Of a stretch of DNA of 64,000 nucleotides, positions 47,197 through 57,899 are shown in pieces. The stretch comes from Calonectria ilicicola (taxonomy: Eukaryota; Ascomycota; Sordariomycetes; Hypocreales; Nectriaceae). Each line of letters starts with the position of its first letter. The first letter of the stretch is position 1. The notes below the pieces were generated by a model. It was not told the origin of the DNA, made no database searches, and saw only the letters and a program-made list of their open reading frames with translations. The stretch lies in assembly GCA_020809705.1 (NCBI GenBank), contig CP085834.1, forward strand, positions 2,108,001 to 2,172,000, in the 5' to 3' direction. The position numbers and the translations under genes were made by a program.

Positions 47197-48965
47197 TTAA
47201 GCCCCGCAAGAATATACACGGTGCAATGTCAAGGGATCGCCAACTGTATCGTCTTTTGGTCCAAAGACCAGACCGCTTCCAGATACATAGAAGAATCCAC
47301 TAGTACCATCGGCACTCATGCAAGAAAGCTGGTCACCAGAAAATGAGCACGAGATTTCGGCCTGCAACAAGTATGCGGGTTAGTTATGTTGTCTACTATT
47401 TTATCGCAAATAGCGGCTTCAATCGGACCATTGGACCGCACGAGGGAGAATTTTGACAGTAAAAGTCCGATTTGGTTCAGGCAATCATGTAAACACATAC
47501 CATGTTATTAGGGGCGGTTTCGGCAACAACCAGTGGTCATAATCCGGACATCTTTGCAAATGTACGCAATTTGCCTGAATTGACGTCGACGAGAGCACCC
47601 TGTGTTCCATCACTGAACTTGAACAGATCGCCGCCGGAGCTGGACATGAAAATAAGCATGTGGAAGTTTCCGTCCATCCCAATGTACTGCCCCGTGAACG
47701 TTGGATCATTGCCACCCATGAGTTCAAAAGAGGTCTTCAAGGTAGTCAGCATCTTGCTTGCTACTTGTGTATCGAATATAACTTTGAGTTTAATATTGAA
47801 GTGAACTTACGCATTGTGGTGGATCCACGGTTACTGTCCTAGTACCCGTAGCAGTCACAGTGGAGGTAAGGGATTTTGTAGCGATTGATGTATCCGTAAT
47901 AACATGCGTGACGGTAGTGCTAATCGTTAAAGGAATAATAGTTGTGACAGAATTGGTCATTGTTCGTGTGCTAGTTATGGTGGCCTTCGGCTTCACCGTC
48001 GTCTTCGTACGAGTAATGGTTTTGGTCAATTTGAAAGTCGTTGTGGGCGTCACAGCGACGGTTTTGACCGAGGTTCTTCGAGTAGTTTGTCAGTTCGGCT
48101 CATGGAAATCTGATTGCTAAGTTGGCTTTAAACTGACCTCGTCATAGTCGATTTTGGCAGAGTAGTAATCTTGTGAGTTACCCCGAGACGAGAGCAAGCT
48201 GAGGTGTACTCAGATTGGCTATTGCATACCGCGGCATAGGACGGAATTTTGGTCGGAACTGGGTTGGCGATGGGGCCACGTTTAGCGTTACCATTGTTGT
48301 TAGCCTTGGTAACTGTGACAACATCAACAGTAGTTGTAGTCGTGGATGTGGTAGTTGTCTGCAGCGTTTTCTATGAGTACACCCGAGAGTTATTGTGGAA
48401 CGCAGGCTGGGTAACAAACGGTAGTGGTGCTTGTCACTGATGTGACTGAGGTGGCTTCTTTGGTCAAGAGATGATCAGAATATGAGGTATGTAGGTGCGT
48501 TATAGTCTTGGTGATAAAGACAGTCTGGGCTGCCTTCTGGGTAGTGGTGAAGAGACATGTTTCTGTTTTAGTGATGGGCAATGTCACCTTCACCTGGGGT
48601 GCTGTCTTAGTGTGTATGCGAGTGATTGTTACAGTGCTGGGAAAGGGTTAGATTCTAGGGAAGCATACAGGAACGCCTTTGAGTATCTCTAGGAAGTGAA
48701 CTTGCCATGGTGATGGAGTCACCGCTGTTGCAAGTAAAGATGAGCAATCTCTCTTTGCAGTGGCGAATCCATTGTCACAATTTAGCGGGCCCTTGGATAC
48801 CTATTTCATTCATCAGCCTTTCCAAGACGAATCATTACATCTCATTCCGTGGGTACATACAGCTGTTAAGCACCGGTCTGCATTATACGCTCCTTGCGAT
48901 CCAGGAAGACCGAGCGAGGTGCCAAGCAGGCTGATAATAGCCGCAAACGTGGTCGGCTTCAGCAT
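47197..48965 (-). pseudogene. Thr-rich secreted protein gene with in-frame UGA
   Basis: Seven exons fit in phase: 48965-48861, 48800-48706, 48636-48420, 48358-48138, 48075-47811, 47752-47501 and 47361-47197 (440 codons). The protein has a signal peptide (KPTTFAAIISLLGTSLGLPG), a Cys domain (RCLTA, KRDCSSLLATAVTPSP), long Thr/Val/Lys repeats of mucin type, an AKRGPIANPVP segment with a possible Kex2 site, and a beta-rich C-terminal domain (FTGQYIGMDGNFHMLIF; SCSFSGDQLSC). Intron 2 uses a GC-AG pair (GCAAGT donor). A TGA at 47537-47539 interrupts exon 6, but the same frame continues into VVAETAPNNM and splices in phase to the last exon. So it is a recent nonsense allele, a readthrough stop, or a protein that truly ends there. 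Family name uncertain. Confidence 0.65.
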
Positions 48966-49585
48966 TTTTGAGGGAACCGTGTATGGACTGAAAATCGAGA
49001 AAAGGGGAATTTTCTCTGTGAAGGACGCGAACAGCAACCGTTCAACTTTATAACAGATTATCTAGAAGAGATGGACTTCTTTAGACTATGGTCTCGACCG
49101 TAGTGTGGATCGGGGTCGCGCTCTGGACTATTGATTGTTGGACGCAATGGCTAAGATTTTGAGAACGCCAACCATCTCCGGTAACCAGACGGAACTGTTT
49201 TCCAGTCCCCATTTGGTAGAAGCACACTATTGTTGGGCTTTTAGCGTGGCTTCAGTTTCAGTCTTGATCTGGACGGTTTTCTTATGGTAGCGTGGGTTAC
49301 AGACTATTGAATCAACTAAACTACTTTCGTCCCTTTTTCACTCATGGCGCCAATTTTACTTCGCCTGCTCATTAATCTGGGTCATTCTATGTCATTCATC
49401 AACTAAATAAGGGGTTTGAAGCTTCTATCTATAAAAGGGAGAGCCTCACAGAACATGTACGCCTTAGGCAAACCTGGCCATTAACATGGAATCGACCTTC
49501 GAGGCTTTCATCTGGGTTTGTTTAGATCCCATGAACAATTCAAGAAGACCAAAACGCATTCCACTAGATGACATCCTCACTGTCG
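48966..49585. other. Intergenic
   Basis: Promoter of the Thr-rich gene and 3' flank of the HET gene. Nothing else recognised. Confidence 0.55.
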
Positions 49586-51948
49586 CTAAACAAGCGTCAC
49601 CAACGTTTCCTTCTCGACTACGGCATTAAACACACTTCCGAACCAGGATTCTCTCTCGGACCAATTCTTGAACTCGATGCTGATAACTGCAATTCTCACA
49701 AATGAATTGCCTGTTGATTGGGGTGCCGGCTTCAGTACAAGAAAGTAATCAGTGACGACTGCTGAGCCGCTGGGTGACTGATTGTCATAGAGGTGTAGCA
49801 GAAAGACCCGCGCATGTTTGCATCCAAAAGCTTTTCCGGTATCAATGAAATCAAAATCCGCTCGATCATCATATTTAAAGTCGGCATAAAAGCTCAGAAA
49901 TGCAGACCCTATGTCGAGGCCTTTGATCCCGTCTGGCGCACAAGGTTGGACGTTAGGGCTTCGCGTGGAAAGCCAACGATCGTATTCAATCGTATAAACG
50001 ACTCGGCTTCTTGATGTCGTACAACGGCGGCAAATACGACGCAAATATGCTGGGCAAAGAGAGGTTCGCAACGAGATAAATCCAGACTCCACGGCTCCTG
50101 TACTATCGGCACCAGCAGGCACACAATCCGCCCCCTCAACTTTGTCTTGGAATGCTTGTCGTGTCCACGTCTTCAAAGCGTAAATGTAGTCTATACCGTT
50201 TGATGTATCGACGCTTGCCCATGACCAGGTCGGAGCCCTCCAATTCGTCGGGCGAGGTTTGTTCACAGGGGTTTTGACGACCCACAGCATGCCCTCGGCG
50301 ATTTTTGAGCGCCAGATGCCTGCAAGATATTTGTCCCCCGTGAATCGATTAATATCCTTGGCGCATCCAGATAGCGCTGGTAGTTTATCGGTGCCTTGTG
50401 TGAGACGGAGCTTAGTGTATTGCGTCACGCTTTTCTGCCAGTGTTGAACAAGTTGCATAGGGGAAAATCTTCCGGTTGTGCCTTGGAACTTTTCCAGTTG
50501 AGCATATTGGTCTTTTCCCTGCAGCATTCCTTCACTGGCCTGTGTTCCAGGGACCACATGAGGAGGCATAAATCTGCTTCTACATTCGCAGGCCTCCATT
50601 TGTCGGCATTCGAATTGGAACTCACGGTGGTTGCAATAGAGCATCCTCCGGGATAGCATGCGCTCTTGATAGATCCACCCCCTCGTAAACAACGGCAATG
50701 ATTTAGAGAAGCCGGCAACGTCTGTGGCTGGCCCTGTGCCTTCACAATATCGGGCACCTAACAGGATGTTGACACTGTCTCCTTTGATCTGGAAGCACAT
50801 ATCTGTTATCTTGTTGGGAGAGAAGCATCCACCACGAGAGTCTGGCGAAGAGACTGCTGCTATTGTAACGAAACTGTTTTGATAGGTGTCTGCCATCTTG
50901 CCAGATTCGATTTGCCAGTCCAGTTTCGAGTCTTGAATAATGCAGAGCGAGTCGATCCACAGGTATCGCATGCCAAGTTTTCGGGCTATTATTACCGCAT
51001 CCTGGAATGTTTTGGAAAGGTTATCCCAAGCAATGAACTATAAGCGATTTTTGAGGGTTTCGGTTTTTGTTTCGATCGGCTTTGGATCTATGCCCCAGCA
51101 ATGTGATAGACATGCATATGTACCAACAATACCCTCTGTCTCGGCAAGTTTAATTCCTGTGCCGTTAGTACCACTCAGTGGTTCTAAATCAAGGCATCTC
51201 TTTGGAAGAGGGACATTAGATCCAGTACCACACTGTCCATGAGTTGTCTTGCACTTTCCTATCCATTCATTTGCCTTTTCAAACGACGAAGAAGAGGATG
51301 TATCACCTTCAAGTACAGCCGCAGACTGTGACCCTTGGATTATCATTTCGGCCCCTATATTTGAAATAGTATTAGCATAACTCTGTTTTCTTGAGTGAAA
51401 ATACACTGTGTGTGGTTTAGCGAATTGGTCCAAACAAACCTACCTAATGGAGAGAAAAGTTGGTACGAAAAGACTTGTCCACTTTGTTCATCTTTGATGT
51501 TCAAGAGGAAACTGTAGCGAACCCATTCGAATACAAGGTCCTCTGGGACAAGTGTATTATGTGTTGAGATGAGGGCGGTGAAAAGTCGGCTAAAAAAGAG
51601 ACAACACCCACAGCCTTTCTCAGCTGATGCTTGCAAGTCCTTCAACTTGAAAGGCTCTCTTTTGGATTTGAGAAGGCTGTTTAGAACGCGATCTCCGGGT
51701 TTCAGAGTTTGGCGTTGTTTCTGAACTGCATCTTTGCCAAGCTTTCTGAGTTCCTTGCCCTTCTCTCGTTTCTGAGCTTGTGTTGTGGTTCGCCGGCCAG
51801 ACACATCTTGTCGAGCCTTCCATGCTTCACAGTCTAGCAGGCATCCTTCGACACCCAGTGTTTCAAAGATGCTGATGTGATGGGCATCATCTTTGCTTAT
51901 TGGCGAGAGACTGACAACGTCTTGATATGGAATGCGTTCGATTTCCAT
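49586..51948 (-). pseudogene. HET-domain (heterokaryon incompatibility) gene with in-frame UAG
   Basis: Exon 1 is 51948-51444 and exon 2 is 51354-49586 (phase 1 join), 758 codons including stops. The HET domain is complete in order: GCGCCLFFSRLF, LPKRCLDLEPL, GTYACLSHCWG, then ARKLGMRYLWIDSLCIIQDS, MADTYQNSFVTIAAVSSPDS and LFTRGWIYQERMLSRRMLYC. A TAG at 51038-51040 (codon 274) falls between ETLKNRL and FIAWDNLSKTFQDA, exactly where other HET proteins run on without a gap; no GT upstream would allow an intron to remove it. One C-to-T change from CAG would explain it. HET proteins trigger cell death on fusion of unlike hyphae, and null alleles are commonly tolerated. The rest of the frame is intact, so the lesion looks recent. 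Confidence 0.8.
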
Positions 51949-52992
51949 GATGGAGAATAGATCTGGTTGAGTGAATTACTTCAAAGCCAGCCACGGCAGT
52001 TGGGGGCTAAGGACTACAATGGTCACGTGGACCTGCATGATTAGGCGTCAGCCTGACAGGTTTTAGAAGAGGCGACGACCAAGATAGCACAGATTGTAGC
52101 CCACGACCAATTCTATAACGCCTAATTCCACATAATGGTGGCGGACATGGCCCACTTGACCATCATGTGAACACTCGTGCGATGACTTCATGGTGTTTTG
52201 CACTGTACTCAATTAGGTCAGTGGGGTCGCCAAACATCAAATGGAACGTCAAATGGAACAAGTGTAACTAAAGTCCATTTCAACAGGGAACAGAAAAAAA
52301 AGATGCTTGATTACACAATGAGTAACTCACTAGAACTTTGTGTGTGAACATTCCATTCAAACCTAATGAAGATTCATCCTGTGCAAACTTATTATGGCGA
52401 CCGAGGATAGCAAATTAGAAAAAAAAAATTGTCAAGAAGTTTTGTGTGAAGGCCGACTGGGCTTGTGAACCAGCGAATCACATAATTGGCCTCTGGATTG
52501 AGATGCCCCAGAAATCTTCGGAACCCAGGGGCCGAGAGCTGTATAGGCTGAGACATCCCTCTCTCTTGGCGTCAGCAAATCAGTATCAGCCGAAGTTGGT
52601 GGATTGGCTAAAGCCATATTACTAAGGGCGCTGAGTTCCTCGTCCTAGGCACCCGATCATCTCTTCTGTAGGCTATTACTGCGAGGGGAGCGAGTGGGGC
52701 GTGGGATTTTGGCCAATTCCTACGACGTCTGCACTCTTTTCGCAACGTCAGACAAGTCTTGAGGGGTTCAGTCAAGAAGGGTTAATCTCAACGATAACAT
52801 GACAGTGAATTTCTAATGCTGTTTGAGACCCAAGTCATCCAGACTGGTCATCTCCAAGTGCCCCACTTACACTCACTTCAGCCAACCAGACCTGCTAGAT
52901 ACTACCACTAACACCAGGACCATAATTCCCTCATAAGCAAACTTTTCACACTCACCTCCAACGTCAACGGGCCAGATGCCCGGGCGAAGCAC
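51949..52992. other. Gene-free stretch of 1 kb
   Basis: Promoter of the HET gene, then sequence with one 61-codon minus-strand frame (52617-52432) with an ATG but no motif. Not called. Confidence 0.5.
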
Positions 52993-53077
52993 GCCCGGTT
53001 AGCTCAATCGGTAGAGCGTGAGACTCTTACGAGTACACGAAATCTCAAGGTTGCGGGTTCGACCCCCGCATCGGGCT
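52993..53077 (+). tRNA. tRNA-Lys (CUU) with 12-nt intron
   Basis: The cloverleaf closes: acceptor stem GCCCGGT with ATCGGGC, D arm AGCTCAATCGGTAGAGC, anticodon stem TGAGA/TCTCA, T arm GCGGGTTCGACCCCCGC. The anticodon loop is CTCTTA + A with anticodon CTT, interrupted after position 37 by about CGAGTACACGAA, the standard place for eukaryotic tRNA introns. A T4 run at the 3' end is the pol III terminator. Confidence 0.93.
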
Positions 53078-54087
53078 TTTCCTATACACATTTCATGATT
53101 GAGAAGTGCTTATCTTTTTTTGCCTTTTCTTCCCTTTTGTTCTCCATCTATTTTTTTTCTGTCTATTTCATTCCGTTCAGCCACGGTGTTGCATGTTTTC
53201 TCCTGTCATTGGTGCCTTGCTTTAAGTATGTATGAAGCACTCAAACTTTGCCTGAAATGCCTTTTCTTCCTCGCAGAGTACAAAGCCCGGTCTGGTCACG
53301 TTATTCAACAATTTTGGAAGCCCAATCTATCAGAACCTCCAGGCCCACAGAGCATTCAGCCCCATCAAAGCCTCCGATTCTTGCTGACCTCATTAAATTG
53401 TCATGATATGAGACAGTCGCTAACCCAAATAAACGCCTGCAAATAACCTCCAGGCAATAAGTTTGGTATCAAATTCTGCCTCAATCTCGCCTAGTCTCAC
53501 TGTGAATAGCTGCCAGCACACCCGTAGCTCTCAGGTTATTATTAACTCTCTTAATAATAGATCGAGATTAGTACATTCGTCTGTTACTGGAAGACATTTT
53601 CTCTGTGCCGTCTTTCTCGGCGAGTTTGATTATCCATAGTGGAGTATATGTCGCTCATATACTACTAAAGAGACGGGATCTATTGACACGTCAACTAGCG
53701 TTTCCCGTCGGCTGCACCATCTAGCTGCTGCATGCGCAACCAACAATGTGGATCGACTATGCTGCTTGCCTAGCGCACACTCATAGAGCTTCGGCCGCGT
53801 GATTGCCAAGCCCAATACTTAGCTTTGCAGTAGGTCAATTAGTGGCACCATTTACGTCCAATGTTTAATCCGGATTGTATCAATTTGTGTTGGTTGTAAT
53901 ATGGTTGTGACAGTGTATCGCACATACCAATGCAAAGTCATGCCGGTTGGTTCAGGCTGACTCGTAATGCAAAAATGCCTACGGCAAAATCGCACCTTAT
54001 TTAAAGGGGATTTGAGCTCGAGTGAACTGTGATGTAAAACCAGGACCAGAAATTCCTAGGTAGGAACTTTGTGAAAACGTCGCTAAA
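53078..54087. other. Gene-free stretch of 1 kb
   Basis: Between the tRNA and the P450. A plus-strand open frame at 53099-53446 starts inside a T-rich run after the pol III terminator and has no motif; rejected. The promoter of the P450 occupies the end. Confidence 0.55.
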
Positions 54088-55818
54088 ATGGCAGAACGTG
54101 CTGCCTCCTCCACCAGCCGAATGTTGCTTTGTGCAGCATTTAACTGGTTTATATTACGAAAATGCCGTGGTGCCCTTCTCGCACCTATACTTATTGCTGT
54201 CTTGGCTCTTTCATGTGGTATTATACAGACTGTTGCCTGGAGATTACTGCTTAGAAGGCAGCTGAGTCCGTTGAAGAGTCTCCCTGGGCCAAAGGTATGA
54301 GAATCTAGTTCAAACTTTTATGTTGACTACTGACCAAATTGGCTAGGATTCAAACTTGCTATTGGGGAATTTCAAAGCAATATTCGACGAGCCCATCGGA
54401 TCCCAGATTTTCCAGTGGGCGGAGAACATTCGAAACAACGGGCTCCTACACTTTCGCGGACTACTTGGATCAGAATACCTCATCCTTACCAGCATCGAGT
54501 CCATGGCCGATGTTATGAGTCGACATGCGTACGATTTTGAAAAGCCGAGTGCGTTTCGAAATTACTCAAGACGATTTATCGGTCAAGGCCTTGGTGTTGA
54601 TGAAGGAGATGCCCATAGGCAGCATCGCCGTCTAATGTCACCGGTTTTCATAGAGCGACGCATCACTGATCTAAAGCCGTTGCTTTCCTCCAAGGCGAGT
54701 CAACTCAGCCGCCGTATTTTTTGCGGTTCGAAAAACGACAATAAGACAATGGATGTGGGCAATTCTCAGGGGATTGATATATCTTACTGGGCCAGCCGTA
54801 TTGCGCTTGACACGGTGTGCATCGTGGCACTTGGAATTGACCTGGAAATCATCTCAGATGACAATAATGAACTATTCGCTGCCTACCAAACGACATTCTC
54901 TTGCTCCGAGGGAAAGAAAGGACAGTTTATGTGGCATAATTGTGCGCCGAAGTGGTTGACGCGACTATTCCTATCCAAAATTGACTATGAGATGGATCTC
55001 GCAATCAAATCTATGCGGAGTATTATGCGAAAGATTGTTCAGGATCGATTTGATCAAGGAAAGAATGCAAATGAAAAGCTTATTGGTACAAACCTGCTGT
55101 CTCAACTCATAGTGTCGGGAAACTTTAGCATCGATGAGTGCGTTGACCAAGTATTATTCCTCTTGGCTGCGGGGTAAGCCTACTGACCCGAATGAGTAAA
55201 ATGCGGTCCACTAATTGAATCATTATTCGTAGGCACGAATCCACAGCCAATTCCATCAGCTGGATCCTGGTGGAGCTTGCTTTGCATCCGAATTTGCAAG
55301 ATGAACTCAGGCAGGAACTTCAAAATCAGGACGATGAGTGTAGCTTTGACGACTTGCCATTTTTGAATGCCATCTGCAACGAAGCGATCAGGCTACACCC
55401 AACGGTGGCCATGTCAATCAGAAAGTCTATACGAGATACAACTATCCAGGATCAAGTAGTTCTAGTTGGAACTTACATTGTGATTACCCCCGAGGTAGTG
55501 AACAAGTCAAGAAAATATTGGGGAGATAATGCTTCTGAGTTTTATCCTCGTAGGTGGCTCAAACGCACCGAACAGGGACTAGGGTTTGACCCCATGGGTG
55601 GTGCTCCTTCAAACCATTGCACCCAAAGTTTCTTGCAAGGCCCTCGAGGATGCATTGGAAGATCTTTGGCCATGGCCGAAATTCGGAGAGTAATTGCAGT
55701 TCTGGTCCAGGATTTCAAAATTGAGACGCCAGAAAAGACAGTTCCGGAGGCTGTGGGGTTTATTACAGTGAAACCTAAGGAGGGATTTTATCTTCAGCTC
55801 GTTCCAATCAGCCAATAA
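54088..55818 (+). CDS. Cytochrome P450 monooxygenase
   Basis: Three exons, 54088-54294, 54347-55173 and 55233-55818, giving 539 residues in phase. An N-terminal membrane anchor (APILIAVLALSCGIIQTVAW) precedes a Pro-rich hinge (LKSLPGPK). The C-helix segment HRQHRRLMSPVF is present. The I-helix motif LLAAGHESTANSISW is formed across intron 2; it has Ser where the usual AG-x-E-T motif has Thr. The K-helix NEAIR (E395/R398), the FYPRRW segment and the heme loop FLQGPRGCIG (Cys 485) are all present. It is a microsomal monooxygenase of unknown substrate. No polyketide, peptide or terpene synthase is nearby. Its stop is only 35 bp from the stop of the convergent C2H2 gene. Confidence 0.93.
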
Positions 55819-55853
55819 GACTGAAGGAGAGGCAGAGAAAATGCCCTTTTAAG

Positions 55854-56506
55854 CTAGTTATGATTATAATCTGAAGTAGGCTTTAAACTGCCTAGTTTTT
55901 CCAAGCTACACTGGTTTGTTTTGTGTGATCCTTGTCCATTCCCGTTGTATAATTGTTGCCGGTGCCGCCGGGAAACATGATGCCTGTTGCGGTCCTTTTT
56001 TGACTTGAAACGAAGTGAACACCCATACTGACAATAGAATCCGTCCATGGAGCTCACGTGCCGCGCCGCTGTTGGTTGCGGAGTTTGCGAGGGCGTGGTC
56101 AACATAGGAGTTGATAATGCAGATTCAGGTGTCGCACTATCAAGGAGTGGCATCATTTCGACAACCAGGGAGCTTCTCAACTGCATATCATGGTGGCTTT
56201 CTTTCGAGTCGCGCGACTGACCAATGGCAGTTGTTGGGATCGAGAGTGTCATGGGACTCAGCGACACATCCGAAATGTTTTCGGGAGATGTATTGAGGAT
56301 CCTATTCCCTACTTCTGCCGCATGGATATAGCTTGGGTTGATGGTTTGATCGTACTCTGGGAAGTGCTTCGCTACATCAGGGATAATTGGGTTATGAGCT
56401 GCAAAACCACAGATGTGGTCGGAATTCTGGTAAGAACGACAGCTTTTGCAAAAGAAACCCACGCTCAGGGTCCACCAGGGACAGCTTTCTCCTGTCGCTA
56501 ATTGAT
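55854..56506 (-). CDS. C2H2 zinc-finger protein (5' end unresolved)
   Basis: The minus-strand frame encodes about 200 residues from a Cys-rich start (ESCPWWTLSVGFFCKSCRSY) to a stop at 55854. One C2H2 finger is clear near the C-terminus: FYCQYGCSLRFKSKKDRNRH and then HVSRRH, spaced C-x3-C-x12-H. The region between is Ser/Thr/Pro-rich (STPMLTTPSQTPQPTAARH). The frame opens with GTG, not ATG. An acceptor at about 56,507 (CAATTAG) pairs in phase with a GTGAGA donor near 56,562, but the implied upstream exon (ATG near 56,634) is pyrimidine-tract-like and may be leader. The real start is therefore undecided. Probably a nuclear regulator; targets unknown. Confidence 0.6.
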
Positions 56507-57334
56507 GATCTTCATGGTGACGTTGAATGGGGAGCGCGAGGGCAGTGCCCGCGCGATCTCACCGAACAAACAAAGTAAAGAAAACAAAGAAAAGGGGATA
56601 AAAAAGAGGAAGAATTGGGTGTCGTCGCCTTTCATCCACCAAGACCTCTCCCTGCAGAGAAGCCTGGTGCTGGAATGGCGAATTTGACAGTTCATGGGTT
56701 CAAGGCGGGGAACACTGTTCTTTTTAAGGCCGGGTGTCTTTGTCAGCATCATCCACGCATTGTGTTGCCTTGAGGCCATTAAGTACGTACCCAATATCAA
56801 GTCGATTTGCTGGACCAATGGTATGTGGCAATCTTCATACCGCTGGTTTTCCCCGTCCGCTCCCACCATTCAGAGAGTGAGATAGTTCTTAGCCCCGCCA
56901 CTTGGTTGAAACACGATGAGGCCATTACGAGGCTCTGCGTTCCAAGCTGAGCTATAGCGGCTGACTAGAGCTCTGTTTTTCCATTTGAAATGAGGCCTTT
57001 TAACGTTTCATTTCCCACATTGGCGCCAAGTCCTATTTTTACCCATCCAGGCTGGAACCTTGCAATTCTCAGAAATGCAGGTGCTCTTTTTCATCAAGCA
57101 CGGTCTGATGAGGCCATTAAGCTCATTTGTTGACCGCTCGTTACACCAACATAACTTGCCATTGAACCGGATCCTATTTTACAAGATGTCTTGGAAGTAA
57201 TCGTGGCTGGGGCGAAAATCCGTGGTTGAGGCCATTCTTTTAATATGTCGAATGATTTGAGTGTACAATGGCCCTCTGATCGGAATATAAATAAGACTAG
57301 CTAGACGGTATCAGACAATCGAAAGCCATTGTAC
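56507..57334. other. Intergenic
   Basis: Leader and promoter of the C2H2 gene, then a stretch in which GAGGCCATTAAG/GAGGCCATTACGAG-type segments recur (about 56,773, 56,920, 57,111 and 57,231). Function unknown. Confidence 0.45.
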
Positions 57335-57650
57335 ATGCAGCTTTTCGAAAACATTTCTATCAACGCGTGCAAAATGTCGGCGCCTGTGAGCTATCTTGAC
57401 TTGATCAAACTCAATGGTGGGTGATTTCTTTTTTGTTTTTTAGAAAATGGTTGTCGCTGATATGTTGAATTAAGGAGAATTTGGTGACACATTTTGGGCC
57501 AGCACATCTTCCAAGGGCCACGTTAGTGACTCCGTGGAAGCCACCCATGCAAGTTCAACGATGGAGACGACAACTCAGGGCAAGACTGTTCCTGTAACAA
57601 CTCAAGGCAATAATCCAAAGTCTTTGAGGAATCCTCACCAATGTTTGTAG
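57335..57650 (+). CDS. Possible small two-exon protein, novel
   Basis: An ATG at 57335 and exons 57335-57416 and 57475-57650 (donor GTGGGT, acceptor ATTAAG, 58-nt intron with a CTGAT-like branch) give 85 residues in one open frame. The sequence (APVSYLDLIKLNGEFGDTFW, then Ser/Thr-rich with TTTQGKTVPVTTQGNN) reads protein-like and has an imperfect internal repeat. There is no signal peptide or known domain. The nearer TTTTTTAG acceptor would give an immediate stop. Support is splice logic only. Confidence 0.4.
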
Positions 57651-57899
57651 AACCAAAGATGAAACCGATTGACTAGATACTCATATTTCTCAGGAGAAAT
57701 CTCTAATGTTCGAGTTAAGAATTGACACAGTATCCCAGGCTTTCATCCAAGAATAAAGACGATCCTTGGTGTTTGGTACAACTTAGCACATGCAATCGTT
57801 ATTTATAAGATTGGGAGGAGCCGGCGGTTGGTTAGCGGGATGCCATACGCTGACATCTGAGAATCACTTGAATAGCCAGCCTACTTAGGGCAAACGAAT

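Noticed and set aside
52432..52617. 61-codon minus-strand ORF with an ATG
   Set aside because: No homology recalled, no signal peptide, no splice partner; left uncalled though a small gene is possible.
53099..53446. 115-codon ORF after the tRNA
   Set aside because: Begins in T-rich low-complexity DNA and encodes Phe/Leu/Ser runs then unrelated sequence; no splice or family support.
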